From contig DATLJD010000013.1 of the NCBI GenBank assembly GCA_035539135.1, positions 124,001-188,000 on the forward strand: a DNA stretch of 64,000 bases, in the 5' to 3' direction. How positions within the stretch are numbered: the first letter of the stretch is position 1; every line of letters starts with the position of its first letter. Under the pieces are notes generated by a model. The model was not told the origin of the DNA and did no database searches. It saw only the letters and a list, made by a program, of their open reading frames with translations. The DNA is from JABFWF01 sp035539135. GTDB taxonomy: Bacteria > Pseudomonadota > Gammaproteobacteria > Xanthomonadales > Xanthomonadaceae. The translations under genes were made by a program, and so were the position numbers. Shown here piece after piece: positions 53,131 through 62,176 of this stretch.

Positions 53131-54549
53131 TTACTTCTCCCGCACCTCGAACTCGCCGTAGGCCTTGAGCTGTTCGGCGACCGCCTTCGGATCGCCGACC
53201 ACCACGATCGACTGGTCCTTCGGCGCGAAGTACTTCGCCCCCATCGCCTGCACCTGCGCGGCGTCCACTGCGCGGATCTTCGGCACGTACTCGCCCAGGA
53301 ACTCCGCCGGCAGGCCGACCAGCCAATTGTTGGCCAGGGTCGCGGCGACGGCGCCCTGCAGCTGGTTGGTGATCAGGTAGCCGCCGGCGACGTAGCGCTT
53401 GTTGTCCTCCAGCTCCTGCGCCGGCACCGGCTCGCTGCCGATGCGCGACAGCTCGGCCATGAACTCCTTCAGTGCCGCGCCGGTGACCTCGTTGCGGACG
53501 TCGGCCGACGCCGTGACGCGGCCACCCTCGCGCAGCGCGCTGAGGCCCCCGCGCGCGCCGTAGGTGTAACCCTTGTCCTCGCGCAGGTTCTGCATCAGGC
53601 GTGAGCTGAAGCCGCCGCCGAGCACGGTGCCCGCGAGTTGCAGCGGGATGTAGTCGGCGTCGGTCGCGGCAATCGCGGGACGGCCCAGGCGGATCGCCGA
53701 CTGCACGCTGCCCTCGCGCGTCACCAGCACACGCTGCGGCGTCGCCTGGCGCGGCGCGGCGGGCGTGTCGGCCGCCGCCGGACCGCTCGCCTGCCAGTCG
53801 CCGAACGCGGCCTCCGCGGCGCGGAACGCCTCCGCAGGCGTGATCCGCCCGGTCACCACCAGCAGCGCGTGGTCGGGACGGAAGCGGCGCGCGTGCGCCT
53901 CGCGCAGCGCCAGCGGCGTGACCGCCATGATCCCGGCCTCGGTCGGCTGGGTGCGCGCGTACGGATGATCGCCGTAGATCGCTTGCGCGAGCGCGCGTTC
54001 CGCCTTGAAACCGGGCTGCGCCTCGGCCGCCTTGAGCGACTGCAGCGCGTTGGCCTGTGCGAGCTTGACCTCGTTGTCGGGGAAGGTCGGCGTGCGCGCG
54101 ATCTCGCCCATGAGCGCCAGCATCTCCTCCGCGTGCGAGGCGAGCGCGTCGCCGTACACGCTGATGCCGTCGTTGCTGGCGCCGGCGGCGACCGAACCGC
54201 CGAGGCCCTGCGCGGTCTCCGCGATCGCCTTCGAGTCGTGCTTGGCGGTGCCCTCGTTGAGCAGGCCGGCGAGGATGTTGGCGAAACCTGGCCTGTCCGC
54301 CGGGTCGACGGCGAGGCCGGCGTTGCGCACGGCCAGCACCGCGTCCACCCGCGGCAGGCCGTCGCGCGGCACCACCCAGATCTCGAGGCCGTTGGCCAGC
54401 GTCTTCTTCTCGATGTGCGGCACCGGCAGCGGCTTGTCCGGCGCGTACGGCGGCAGGTCCGTGGGCAACGCGGCCTTGGGGCCGGCGATGGCGGAGCCGG
54501 CGAGCAGCGCGGTCACCGCTAAGGCCAGCAGGGTCGTCTTCGTCTTCAT
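53131..54549 (-). CDS. M16-family peptidase-like protein, zinc site lost
   Basis: A 472-residue periplasmic M16-fold protein with signal peptide (AIA-G). Where active members have HxxEH this one reads FANILAGLLNEGT, so it lacks the zinc ligands. The C-terminal part keeps the M16 arginine-tyrosine segment (LREDKGYTYGARGG). Such inactive partners form heterodimers with active M16 subunits, and one is encoded directly upstream, 10 bases away. Confidence 0.92.
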   Translation of the reverse strand: MKTKTTLLALAVTALLAGSAIAGPKAALPTDLPPYAPDKPLPVPHIEKKTLANGLEIWVVPRDGLPRVDAVLAVRNAGLAVDPADRPGFANILAGLLNEGTAKHDSKAIAETAQGLGGSVAAGASNDGISVYGDALASHAEEMLALMGEIARTPTFPDNEVKLAQANALQSLKAAEAQPGFKAERALAQAIYGDHPYARTQPTEAGIMAVTPLALREAHARRFRPDHALLVVTGRITPAEAFRAAEAAFGDWQASGPAAADTPAAPRQATPQRVLVTREGSVQSAIRLGRPAIAATDADYIPLQLAGTVLGGGFSSRLMQNLREDKGYTYGARGGLSALREGGRVTASADVRNEVTGAALKEFMAELSRIGSEPVPAQELEDNKRYVAGGYLITNQLQGAVAATLANNWLVGLPAEFLGEYVPKIRAVDAAQVQAMGAKYFAPKDQSIVVVGDPKAVAEQLKAYGEFEVREK

Positions 54550-54559
54550 GGTCGGCTCC

Positions 54560-55948
54560 TCACTTGCCCGCGGCGGGCGCGGCGGCCGGCGCGGCCTGCA
54601 GCATCGCGGCCGGCTTGCGGTCGATGACGGTGCGGTTGGCGTCGGTCAGGTAGGTCTTCGCCACGCGCTGGATGTCGGCGGAGGTCACGCCCTCGATCCA
54701 GCCCGGGATCTTGTTGACGACGTTGGCGTCGCCCCACAGCGTCTGCAGCTTGGCCAGGGTGTCGGCGCGGCTGATGAAGCTCTCCAGGCCGTTGTACCAG
54801 TCGGCCAGCATGCGGGTCTTGACCCGCGCCAGCTCGGCGTCGCCGACGCCGTCGGCGGCGACCTTCGCGATCTCCTCGTCCATCGCCTGCAGCAGGGCAT
54901 CGGCGGTGGTGTTCGGCTTGTACAGCGCGAACACGGTGAACAAGGTCGGGCCGTCGTACTCCCAGGGGCTGGTCAGGCCGTACAGCGAGTCGACGTTGAG
55001 CGCGAGCTCGCGGCCCTTGACCAGACCCTGGTAGAAGCGCGAGGCGTCGCCGCCGGCGAGCACGTCGCCGAGCACCGCCATCGCCGCCTGGTCCTTGCTG
55101 CCGCGCTCGGGCATCTTCCACGCCGCCGCGATCGCCGGCACCTGCGCCAGCGCGTCGGACTGGGTGACGCGCTTTTCCTTGGTGTTGAGGCCTTCGGCGT
55201 AGTCCGGCGCCTTCGGCGTGGGACGGGCCGGGATCTTGCCGAAGTACTTCTCGGCCAGCGCGAAGCCCTGCTCCGGGGTGACGTCGCCGGCGATGCCGAG
55301 CACGGCGTTGTTGGGACCGTAGTAGTCGCGATGGAAGGCGGCGACGTCCTCCAGGCTGGCGTTCTCCAGGTCCTCGAAGCTGCCGTAGCCGTCGTGGTTG
55401 TTCTCCCACTTCTGGAACGCCTGCTGGCCGATGTCGATCCACATGAAGCCGCCGTAGGGCTGGTTCTTCACGTTGACCCGGATCTCCTCCTTCACCACGT
55501 CCTGCTGGTTCTTCAGGGTGACCGGGTTGAAGTCGAGCGTCTTCATGCGGTCGGCCTCGAGCCACAGGATCGGCTCGATCGCCGACACCGGCGCGACCTC
55601 GATGTAGTTGGTGAAATCCGGGCGGGTCGAACCGTTGTTGCGGCCGCCGCCGCCGGTGATCACGCGGTCGAACACGCCTTCCTTCGCGTTCGGCGTGCCC
55701 TCGAACATCAGGTGCTCGAACAGGTGGGCGAAGCCGGTGCGGTTGCGCGGTTCCAGGCGCATGCCGACGTGGTAGACCACGCTGACGCCGACGGTGGGCG
55801 AGCTGTGGTCCTCGGACACGACCACGGTCAGGCCGTTGTCGAGCTTCTTGACCGCCACCGGCACATCCCAGCGGTCGGCCTCGGCCGCGTGCGCGGCGAA
55901 CGAGAGCAGCAGCCCGCCGAGCAGCGCGGGCAGGAATGCGGAACGCAT
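54560..55948 (-). CDS. M16-family zinc metallopeptidase, active subunit
   Basis: A 462-residue periplasmic peptidase with signal peptide (AHA-A). The inverted zinc motif HLFEH is present (about residue 75) with the downstream Glu (VVKEEIRVN). The ATG at 55948 has GGAGAGG upstream. Together with the next gene it forms an active/inactive pair resembling the mitochondrial processing peptidase subunits in layout. The likely task is degrading peptides in the periplasm. Confidence 0.93.
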   Translation of the reverse strand: MRSAFLPALLGGLLLSFAAHAAEADRWDVPVAVKKLDNGLTVVVSEDHSSPTVGVSVVYHVGMRLEPRNRTGFAHLFEHLMFEGTPNAKEGVFDRVITGGGGRNNGSTRPDFTNYIEVAPVSAIEPILWLEADRMKTLDFNPVTLKNQQDVVKEEIRVNVKNQPYGGFMWIDIGQQAFQKWENNHDGYGSFEDLENASLEDVAAFHRDYYGPNNAVLGIAGDVTPEQGFALAEKYFGKIPARPTPKAPDYAEGLNTKEKRVTQSDALAQVPAIAAAWKMPERGSKDQAAMAVLGDVLAGGDASRFYQGLVKGRELALNVDSLYGLTSPWEYDGPTLFTVFALYKPNTTADALLQAMDEEIAKVAADGVGDAELARVKTRMLADWYNGLESFISRADTLAKLQTLWGDANVVNKIPGWIEGVTSADIQRVAKTYLTDANRTVIDRKPAAMLQAAPAAAPAAGK

Positions 55949-56031
55949 GCGACTTCCCCTCTCCTGATCGGAAGCCCGGATCGTAGCCGCCCCCACGGGC
56001 CCGCGCACAGGCCGGAAGTCGGGGTGGGCCG

Positions 56032-56067
56032 CGGTGGCCGGCCCCGAAACGGCGAACGCGGCCACCG
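56032..56067. other. Stem-loop downstream of sspA
   Basis: CGGTGGCC and GGCCACCG (56032-56039 and 56060-56067) form an 8-bp stem with a 20-base GC-rich loop, between sspA and the peptidase genes. It lacks a T-run, so a terminator role is uncertain. Confidence 0.4.
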
Positions 56068-56100
56068 GGGCCGCGTCGGGGAGACCACCTGGCGGCCGCC

Positions 56101-56739
56101 TCAGGCCGGCAGTTCGCGCAGGTTGCGCTCCTGCGGGGTCAGGCTGCGGGCGAAGCCGGGGTTGCGGAAGATCCGGTTGCCGTAGTCCTCGATCGCCTTG
56201 CCGTCCTTCGGCAGGCCGACACCAAGCGCGTCCAGCCGCCAGATGATCGGCGCCATCGCGCAGTCGGCCAGGCTCATCTCGGGGTTGAGGAAGAACTTGC
56301 TGGCCTTGAACAGCGGCAGCGAGGCGGTCAGCAGCTCCTTGAGGCGCTTGCGCCCCTCCTCGGCCTGCTGCTTGTTGCCGAGCTGGACCTTCTGCACCTG
56401 CGGCACCCAGTCGTGCTCGATCCGCAGCATCGCCAGGCGCAGGCGCGCGCGCGACAGCGGGTCCACCGGCATCAGCGGCGGGTGCGGATAGCGCTCGTCC
56501 AGGTATTCGCTGACCACCGACGCCGCGTACAGCACCAGCTCGCGCTCGACCAGGGTCGGCACCGAGTGGTAGGGGTTGAGGTCGATCAGGTCTTCCGGCG
56601 GGTTCTGCGGATCCACCGGGATCAGGTCGTAGGTGACGCCCTTCGCGGCGAGCACCAGCCGCACCCGGTGGCAGAGAACGTCGTCAACGGCGGAGAACAG
56701 GGTCAGTGCGTTACGCATGCGCGGACTCGTGGCCATCAT
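56101..56739 (-). CDS. sspA: Stringent starvation protein A
   Basis: A 212-residue glutathione S-transferase-fold protein that binds RNA polymerase. It has the GST N-domain (LFSAVDDVLCHRVRLVLAAKGV) and the SspA motif NPYHSVPTLVERELVLY. It follows the cytochrome bc1 genes as in many beta/gammaproteobacteria. sspB, its usual partner downstream, is not here; peptidase genes follow instead. GGGAG precedes the first of two ATGs. Confidence 0.93.
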   Translation of the reverse strand: MMATSPRMRNALTLFSAVDDVLCHRVRLVLAAKGVTYDLIPVDPQNPPEDLIDLNPYHSVPTLVERELVLYAASVVSEYLDERYPHPPLMPVDPLSRARLRLAMLRIEHDWVPQVQKVQLGNKQQAEEGRKRLKELLTASLPLFKASKFFLNPEMSLADCAMAPIIWRLDALGVGLPKDGKAIEDYGNRIFRNPGFARSLTPQERNLRELPA

Positions 56740-56780
56740 TGGTCAACTCCCCCGCAGCCGGATCCACCGGCCGCACGGCG

Positions 56781-56801
56781 CCGCCTGCCCCGTGCAGGCG
56801 G
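56781..56801. other. Stem-loop between petC and sspA
   Basis: CCGCCTGC and GCAGGCGG form a perfect 8-bp stem with a 5-base loop in the 164-base gap. Without a T-run it may be a processing or attenuation structure between the bc1 genes and sspA. Confidence 0.4.
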
Positions 56802-56903
56802 TCGCCCGATCCGGCCCGTCTGCCGCCGGCACGTACGTCTTACTTCAGCAGGGCCCCGCTTGGGAAGTGCGCGCGGTGGGGAACGCGCCTCCGCCCGGCC
56901 CGG

Positions 56904-57677
56904 CTAGTGCACGTCGCGCCAGTACTCCTTCTTCAGCAGCCAGGCGATGAAGGTGAAGAACGCCAGGAACAGCACCGCCCACACGCCGAGCGACTGGCGC
57001 TTGAGCGCGGCCGGCTCGCCCGCGTACTCGAGGAACGTGGTGATGTCGCGCACCGTCTGGTCGAACTGGGCCGGGGTCTGGGTGCCGGGCGAGGCCAGGA
57101 CCAGCTTTTCGACCGGACGCTCGCCCGATTCGTCGGCCGGGCCGTACTCGGCGTGCTGCAGGCCCTGCTGCTGCCACAGGACGTTCGGCATGGACGCGTT
57201 CGGGAACACCGTGTTGTTCCAGCCCACCGGCCGCGACTCGTCGAGGTAGAACGACTTCAGGTAGGCGGCGATCCAGTCGGTGCCGCGCACGCGCGCGATC
57301 AGGCTCAGGTCCGGCGGCATCTTGCCGAAGAACTTGTTGCCCTCTTCCGTCGTCATCGCCACCTGGAACGGCTCGCCGAACTTGGCGCCGGTGAACACCA
57401 GGTTCCGCTGCACCTGCTCCTCGGTCAGGTCGAGGTCCTCGGCCAGGCGCGAGGAACGCAGGTACTTGAGCGAGTGACAGCCCGCGCAGTAGTTCATGAA
57501 GGCCTGCGCGCCACGCTGCAACGACGCCTTGTCGGTGATGTCGGTGGTGACGTGCGGGAGTTCGGCGCCCTCCTCCGCGGCGAAGGCCGAACCGGAGAAC
57601 AGCAGGCCGGCCAGCAGCGGGACGGCGGCGAGCGCCGGCAGGCGCGGGGAAAGCTTGCCCAGGAAACGCTTAGTCAT
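56904..57677 (-). CDS. petC: Cytochrome c1 of the bc1 complex
   Basis: A 257-residue membrane-anchored cytochrome. Signal peptide, heme site CAGCH (about 64-68), the axial Met region (PNASMPNVLW) and a C-terminal anchor helix (VWAVLFLAFFTFIAWLL). It passes electrons from the Rieske protein to periplasmic cytochrome c. It overlaps the petB end by eight bases. Confidence 0.95.
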   Translation of the reverse strand: MTKRFLGKLSPRLPALAAVPLLAGLLFSGSAFAAEEGAELPHVTTDITDKASLQRGAQAFMNYCAGCHSLKYLRSSRLAEDLDLTEEQVQRNLVFTGAKFGEPFQVAMTTEEGNKFFGKMPPDLSLIARVRGTDWIAAYLKSFYLDESRPVGWNNTVFPNASMPNVLWQQQGLQHAEYGPADESGERPVEKLVLASPGTQTPAQFDQTVRDITTFLEYAGEPAALKRQSLGVWAVLFLAFFTFIAWLLKKEYWRDVH

Positions 57678-58941
57678 GCGTCGTCACCCGTTCCGGCACC
57701 GGCTTGGTCCTGTCGAGCTTGGTCCACAGCGGCATGGTGATGAAGAACACGAAGTAGAGGAAGGTCAGGACGCGGCCGATGATCGTCTCGACCGGGTCGG
57801 TGCCGGGGCCGGCGCCGATCTTGCCCAGCCACAGGAAGCACACCGCGAGCAGGCCGAGCATGAACCACGACAACGGGCCGCGGTATCGGTAGGACTTGAC
57901 CGGGCTCTTGTCCAGCCACGGCACCAGGAACAGCACGGCGATCGCCGCGAACATCACCAGCACGCCCCACAGCTTGATCGCGAAGAAGGACGGCACCACG
58001 CGCAGCATCGCGTAGTACGGGGTGAAGTACCACACCGGCTTGATGTGGGCCGGGGTGACCAGTCGGTTGGCCTCGGTGAAGTTGTCGTGCTCGAGGAACC
58101 AGCCGCCGAAGGTCGGCGCGAAGAAGATGATGAAGGCCGCGATGATCAGGAAGAAGCCGGTCCCGAACAGGTCCTTCACCGTGTAGTACGGGTGGAACGG
58201 GATGCCGTCGGCCGGCGCGGTCGGCGACCAGCGGTTGCCCTTCGGGCCCTTCTTGATCTCGACGCCGTCGGGGTTGTTCGAGCCGACCTCGTGCAGCGCG
58301 CCCAGGTGCAGCACGATCAGCAGCAGCAGCACCAGCGGCAGCGCGATCACGTGCAGGGCGAAGAAGCGGTTGAGGGTGGCGTCGCTGGGCAGGTAGTCGC
58401 CCATGATCCACTCGGTCAGGCCGTTGCCGATCACCGGGATCGCGCCGAACAGCGAGATGATCACCTTCGCGCCCCAGAACGACATCTGGCCCCACGGCAG
58501 CACGTAGCCCATGAAGGCCTCGGCCATCAGCACGAGGTAGATCACCATGCCCAGCAGCCACACCAGCTCGCGCGGCTTGCGGTAGGAGCCGTACATCAGC
58601 CCGCGGAACATGTGCAGGTAGACGACGATGAAGAACAGCGAGGCGCCGGTGGAGTGCATGTACCGGATCAGCCAGCCCCACTCGACGTCGCGCATGATGT
58701 ACTCGACCGACGAGAACGCGAGGTCCGCGGCCGGCTTGTAGTGCATCGTCAGGAAGATGCCGGTGACGATCTGGTTGACCAGCACCAGCAGCGCGAGCGA
58801 GCCGAAGTAGTACCAGACGTTGAAGTTCTTGGGCGCGAAGTACTCGCTCATGTGCTTGCGGTACACCGGCATCATGCCGGGCGCGCGCGCATTGACCCAG
58901 TCCATCACGTTGCTGGTGGTGCGGGTGAGGAAGTTCGCCAT
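57670..58941 (-). CDS. petB: Cytochrome b of the bc1 complex
   Basis: A 423-residue, eight-helix protein with the four heme His residues (two in RYMHSTGASLFFIVVYLHMF, two in FFALHVIALPLVLLLLIVLH). The quinol-oxidation motif is PVWY (HIKPVWYFTPYYA) instead of the more widespread PEWY. The gene lies four bases after petA. Confidence 0.95.
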   Translation of the reverse strand: MANFLTRTTSNVMDWVNARAPGMMPVYRKHMSEYFAPKNFNVWYYFGSLALLVLVNQIVTGIFLTMHYKPAADLAFSSVEYIMRDVEWGWLIRYMHSTGASLFFIVVYLHMFRGLMYGSYRKPRELVWLLGMVIYLVLMAEAFMGYVLPWGQMSFWGAKVIISLFGAIPVIGNGLTEWIMGDYLPSDATLNRFFALHVIALPLVLLLLIVLHLGALHEVGSNNPDGVEIKKGPKGNRWSPTAPADGIPFHPYYTVKDLFGTGFFLIIAAFIIFFAPTFGGWFLEHDNFTEANRLVTPAHIKPVWYFTPYYAMLRVVPSFFAIKLWGVLVMFAAIAVLFLVPWLDKSPVKSYRYRGPLSWFMLGLLAVCFLWLGKIGAGPGTDPVETIIGRVLTFLYFVFFITMPLWTKLDRTKPVPERVTTHD

Positions 58942-58944
58942 GGC

Positions 58945-59556
58945 TTATGCCGCTCCCTTGGGATCGACACCGATGACGATCGAGGTGTCGCTCTCGTAAT
59001 GGTGCGGCGGCACGACCAGGTTGGTCGGCGCCGGCACGCCGTCGAACACGCGCCCGGACATGTCGAAGCGCGACTTGTGGCAGGGGCAGAAATAGCCGCC
59101 CTTCCATTCCGGGTCGAACGGCTCGGGCTTGATCTCGGCCTTCATCTCCGGCGAGCAGCCCAGGTGCGTGCACAGGCCGACCAGCACCGAGACGTCCGGC
59201 TTGATCGAGCGGAAGTGGTAGTCGCCCTTGAGCACGTACGCCGGTTGCTGGTCCGCGTTGGCCGACTTCGGATCGCGCAGGCGCGCGTCCAGCGTCGGCA
59301 GCAGGTCCAGCACCTTCTTGGAGCGGCGCACGATCCAGATCGGCTGGCCGCGCCACTCGAGCACCAGGCGGGTGCCCTCGGCGAGCGCGCTGATGTCGGC
59401 GGTGATCGGCGCACCGGCCAGCTTGGCCTTCGCGCTCGGATTCCACGACTTGATGAACGGCACCGCCACGAACCCGGCGCCGACCGCGCCGACCACGGCC
59501 GTGGTCGCGGTCAGGAACCGGCGGCGGCCCTGGTTTTCGACCCCATCATTGCCCAT
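58945..59556 (-). CDS. petA: Rieske iron-sulfur protein of the bc1 complex
   Basis: A 203-residue protein with a Tat-like start (QGRRRFLTATTAVV) that remains as membrane anchor. The [2Fe-2S] ligands are in CTHLGC and CPCHKS. First gene of petABC. Confidence 0.95.
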   Translation of the reverse strand: MGNDGVENQGRRRFLTATTAVVGAVGAGFVAVPFIKSWNPSAKAKLAGAPITADISALAEGTRLVLEWRGQPIWIVRRSKKVLDLLPTLDARLRDPKSANADQQPAYVLKGDYHFRSIKPDVSVLVGLCTHLGCSPEMKAEIKPEPFDPEWKGGYFCPCHKSRFDMSGRVFDGVPAPTNLVVPPHHYESDTSIVIGVDPKGAA

Positions 59557-59636
59557 CAGGCACTCCGCAAGACTTCAGGTCACAGGCTGGCGGCCGCCGC
59601 GCGCGAACGGGGCGCGGGCGCCGCAAAGACAGCGAA

Positions 59637-59665
59637 GTGTAACGGAACGCTGAATCGGCCGACAA
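59637..59665 (-). promoter_or_regulatory. Candidate petABC promoter
   Basis: On the minus strand TTGTCG (59665-59660) and TTACAC (59642-59637) are 17 bp apart, about 80 bases before the petA ATG. Four and three positions match the consensus hexamers; plausible but unproven. Confidence 0.45.
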
Positions 59666-59708
59666 TGTTTCCGGCCGCCGGAACCGCGGAATGCCCTCGT
59701 GGCGCGGC

Positions 59709-60614
59709 TCAGCGCGCGGCCAGGGTGCCGCGGTAGCGCTCGGCGAGCATGCCCACGCGCTGCACGTAGCGCTGGGTCTCGCTGTAGGGCGGCACGCCGC
59801 CGTAGCGGTCGACCGCGCCCTCGCCCGCGTTGTAGCCGGCCGCGGCCAGGGTCAGGTCGCCGTTGAAGCGCTTGAGCAGCCAGGCGAGGTACTGCACCCC
59901 GCCGCGGATGTTCTGGCTGGCGTCGAAGGCGTCGGTGACCCCGAAGCGGCGCGCGGTGGCCGGCATCAGCTGCATCAGCCCCTGCGCCCCGACCCGCGAC
60001 AGCGCGTTCGGGTTGAAGGCCGATTCGGCGTGGATGATCGCCCGCACCACCGCCTCGTCCACGCCGTAATCCTTCGCCGCCCGGGCGATCTCCGCGCGGT
60101 AGGCGTCGGTGTTGAGGCGCAGGTGGCGGAAGTCCACGCCCGGCCGCGCGGCGCAGGCGTAGCAGGTTTCCATGTAGCTGTAGCGGATCGTGCGCAGGCC
60201 GCTGACAGCGCCGCCGCGCGGGCGCTTGCTGGTGTAGTGGCGCACGCCGTCCTGGATGTAGGCGTAGACCTGGCCGCTGACCACGCGCCGGGGCGGGCTG
60301 CCCGCGGCCGGCTTCGCCGGGCCCGGCGGCGGGGCGGCGGCGGTCGTGGCGGCGGCGGGCAGGCTGGCGGCGACCGGCGAGCCGGCGACCGGGGCCGGCG
60401 TGGTCGCCGCGCCGGCAGCCGCCATCGGAGGCTTTCGCGCGGGGGCCGGGCGGCTGCGGTAGCTGCTGATCGCCACGCAACTGGCGCCGCGCTGGGCCTT
60501 GCTGGTGTAGCTGCGGCTGCCATCGGGCGCGTCGCAGCGATAGATGGTCCCGGCCAGGGCCGGAGCGGCACCCAGCAGGCCAGCGAGCAGCAGCAATCCC
60601 CGGACCCCCTTCAT
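59709..60614 (-). CDS. Lytic transglycosylase with N-terminal DUF4124 region
   Basis: A 301-residue secreted protein: signal peptide (ALA-G), a short DUF4124-like module (TIYRCDAPDGSRSYTSKAQRG), an Ala/Pro-rich linker, then a second Tyr-rich module and an SLT domain. The catalytic Glu is in IIHAESAFNPNALS, with GLMQLMPATARRFG and AGYNAGEGAVDRYGG. It cleaves the glycan strand of peptidoglycan. Confidence 0.9.
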   Translation of the reverse strand: MKGVRGLLLLAGLLGAAPALAGTIYRCDAPDGSRSYTSKAQRGASCVAISSYRSRPAPARKPPMAAAGAATTPAPVAGSPVAASLPAAATTAAAPPPGPAKPAAGSPPRRVVSGQVYAYIQDGVRHYTSKRPRGGAVSGLRTIRYSYMETCYACAARPGVDFRHLRLNTDAYRAEIARAAKDYGVDEAVVRAIIHAESAFNPNALSRVGAQGLMQLMPATARRFGVTDAFDASQNIRGGVQYLAWLLKRFNGDLTLAAAGYNAGEGAVDRYGGVPPYSETQRYVQRVGMLAERYRGTLAAR

Positions 60615-60756
60615 GCCGCGCAGTGTCCCTGCTTCAGGAGCGCTTGACAAGTGCTTGATTTTGCTGAACGGAATCCGCGATTCAGCCGTGGGGCGCCGGG
60701 CCGGTAAACTGGCGCTCCGGCCCGGATTCACCGCCGCCGCCCCGGAACCCAACGCC

Positions 60757-62169
60757 ATGACCGACTCCCCCCGGCCGCCCCGCGGCCCCGCGCCCGCGGC
60801 TTCGCCCGCCACGGCCGCCCCCGCGCCGCGCAAGCTGTTCATCGAAACCCATGGTTGCCAGATGAACGAGTACGACTCGGCCCGCATGGCCGACGTGCTC
60901 GCCGCCGCCGAGGGCATGGAACTGACCGCCAACGTCGAGGAAGCCGACGTGGTGCTGGTCAACACCTGCTCGATCCGCGAGAAGGCGCAGCACAAGGTCT
61001 TCAGCCAGCTCGGCCGCTGGAAGGGCCTCAAGACGGGCGAGCGTCCCGTGCTGATCGGCGTGGGCGGCTGCGTCGCCTCGCAGGAAGGCGCGGCGATCAT
61101 CGAGCGCGCACCGTACGTGGACCTCGTGTTCGGCCCGCAGACCCTGCACCGCCTGCCCGAACTGATCCGCGAGCGCCACCAGACCGGCCGTCCGCAGGTG
61201 GACATCAGCTTCCCCGAGATCGAGAAGTTCGACCGCCTGCCCGAGCCGCGCGCGGAAGGCCCGAGCGCCTTCGTCTCGATCATGGAAGGCTGCTCCAAGT
61301 ACTGCTCCTACTGCGTGGTGCCCTACACCCGCGGCGAGGAGATCAGCCGGCCGTTCGAGGACGTGCTGGTGGAGGTCGCGCAACTGGCCGCGCAGGGCGT
61401 GCGCGAGGTCACCCTGCTCGGCCAGAACGTCAACGCCTACCGCGGCCCGTACGGCGGCGGAGAGGTCGCCGACCTCGGCCTGCTGATCCGCGCGATCGCC
61501 GAGATCGACGGCATCGGCCGCATCCGCTTCACCACCTCGCACCCGGTGGAATTCTCCGACTCGCTCATCGAGGCCTACCGCGACGTGCCCAAGCTCGCCA
61601 ACTACCTGCACCTGCCGGTGCAGGCCGGAAGCGACCGCATCCTCGCCGCGATGAAGCGCGGCTATACCGCGCTCGAGTTCAAGCAGAAGATCCGCAAGCT
61701 GCGCGCGGTGCGGCCGGACATCTCGATCTCCTCCGACTTCATCGTCGGCTTCCCGGGCGAGACCGACGCCGACTTCGCCAAAACCATGAAGCTGATCGCG
61801 GACGTCGGCTTCGACCAGTCGTTTTCCTTCATCTACTCGCGGCGCCCGGGTACTCCCGCCGCCGACCTCGAGGACAACGTCACCAGCGAGGAGAAGCACG
61901 CACGGCTCGCCCAACTGCAGGCGACGATCAACGCCAACGCGGCGCGGATCGCGCGGGCGATGGTCGGCACCGTGCAGAGGGTGCTGGTCGAAGGCCCGTC
62001 GCGGAAGAATCCCGACGAGCTGACCGGCAAGACCGAGAACATGCGCTCGGTGAACTTCCCGGGGCACCCGCGCCTGGTCGGCCACTTCGTCGACCTGCGC
62101 ATCACCGAGGCGTTGACCAACTCGCTGCGCGGCGAGGTGCTGACGGTCGACGCAAGCGCCGCGGCCTGA
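60757..62169 (+). CDS. miaB: tRNA-2-methylthio-N6-dimethylallyladenosine synthase
   Basis: A 470-residue radical-SAM methylthiotransferase. N-terminal cluster cysteines lie in ETHGCQMNEYDS, NTCSIRE and GGCVASQ; the radical-SAM motif is CSKYCSYC in EGCSKYCSYCVVPYTRG; a TRAM domain ends the protein. A Pro/Ala-rich 25-residue leader precedes the domain. A -10-like TAAACT lies at 60705-60710. Confidence 0.95.
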   Translation: MTDSPRPPRGPAPAASPATAAPAPRKLFIETHGCQMNEYDSARMADVLAAAEGMELTANVEEADVVLVNTCSIREKAQHKVFSQLGRWKGLKTGERPVLIGVGGCVASQEGAAIIERAPYVDLVFGPQTLHRLPELIRERHQTGRPQVDISFPEIEKFDRLPEPRAEGPSAFVSIMEGCSKYCSYCVVPYTRGEEISRPFEDVLVEVAQLAAQGVREVTLLGQNVNAYRGPYGGGEVADLGLLIRAIAEIDGIGRIRFTTSHPVEFSDSLIEAYRDVPKLANYLHLPVQAGSDRILAAMKRGYTALEFKQKIRKLRAVRPDISISSDFIVGFPGETDADFAKTMKLIADVGFDQSFSFIYSRRPGTPAADLEDNVTSEEKHARLAQLQATINANAARIARAMVGTVQRVLVEGPSRKNPDELTGKTENMRSVNFPGHPRLVGHFVDLRITEALTNSLRGEVLTVDASAAA

Positions 62170-62176
62170 CCGCGCG

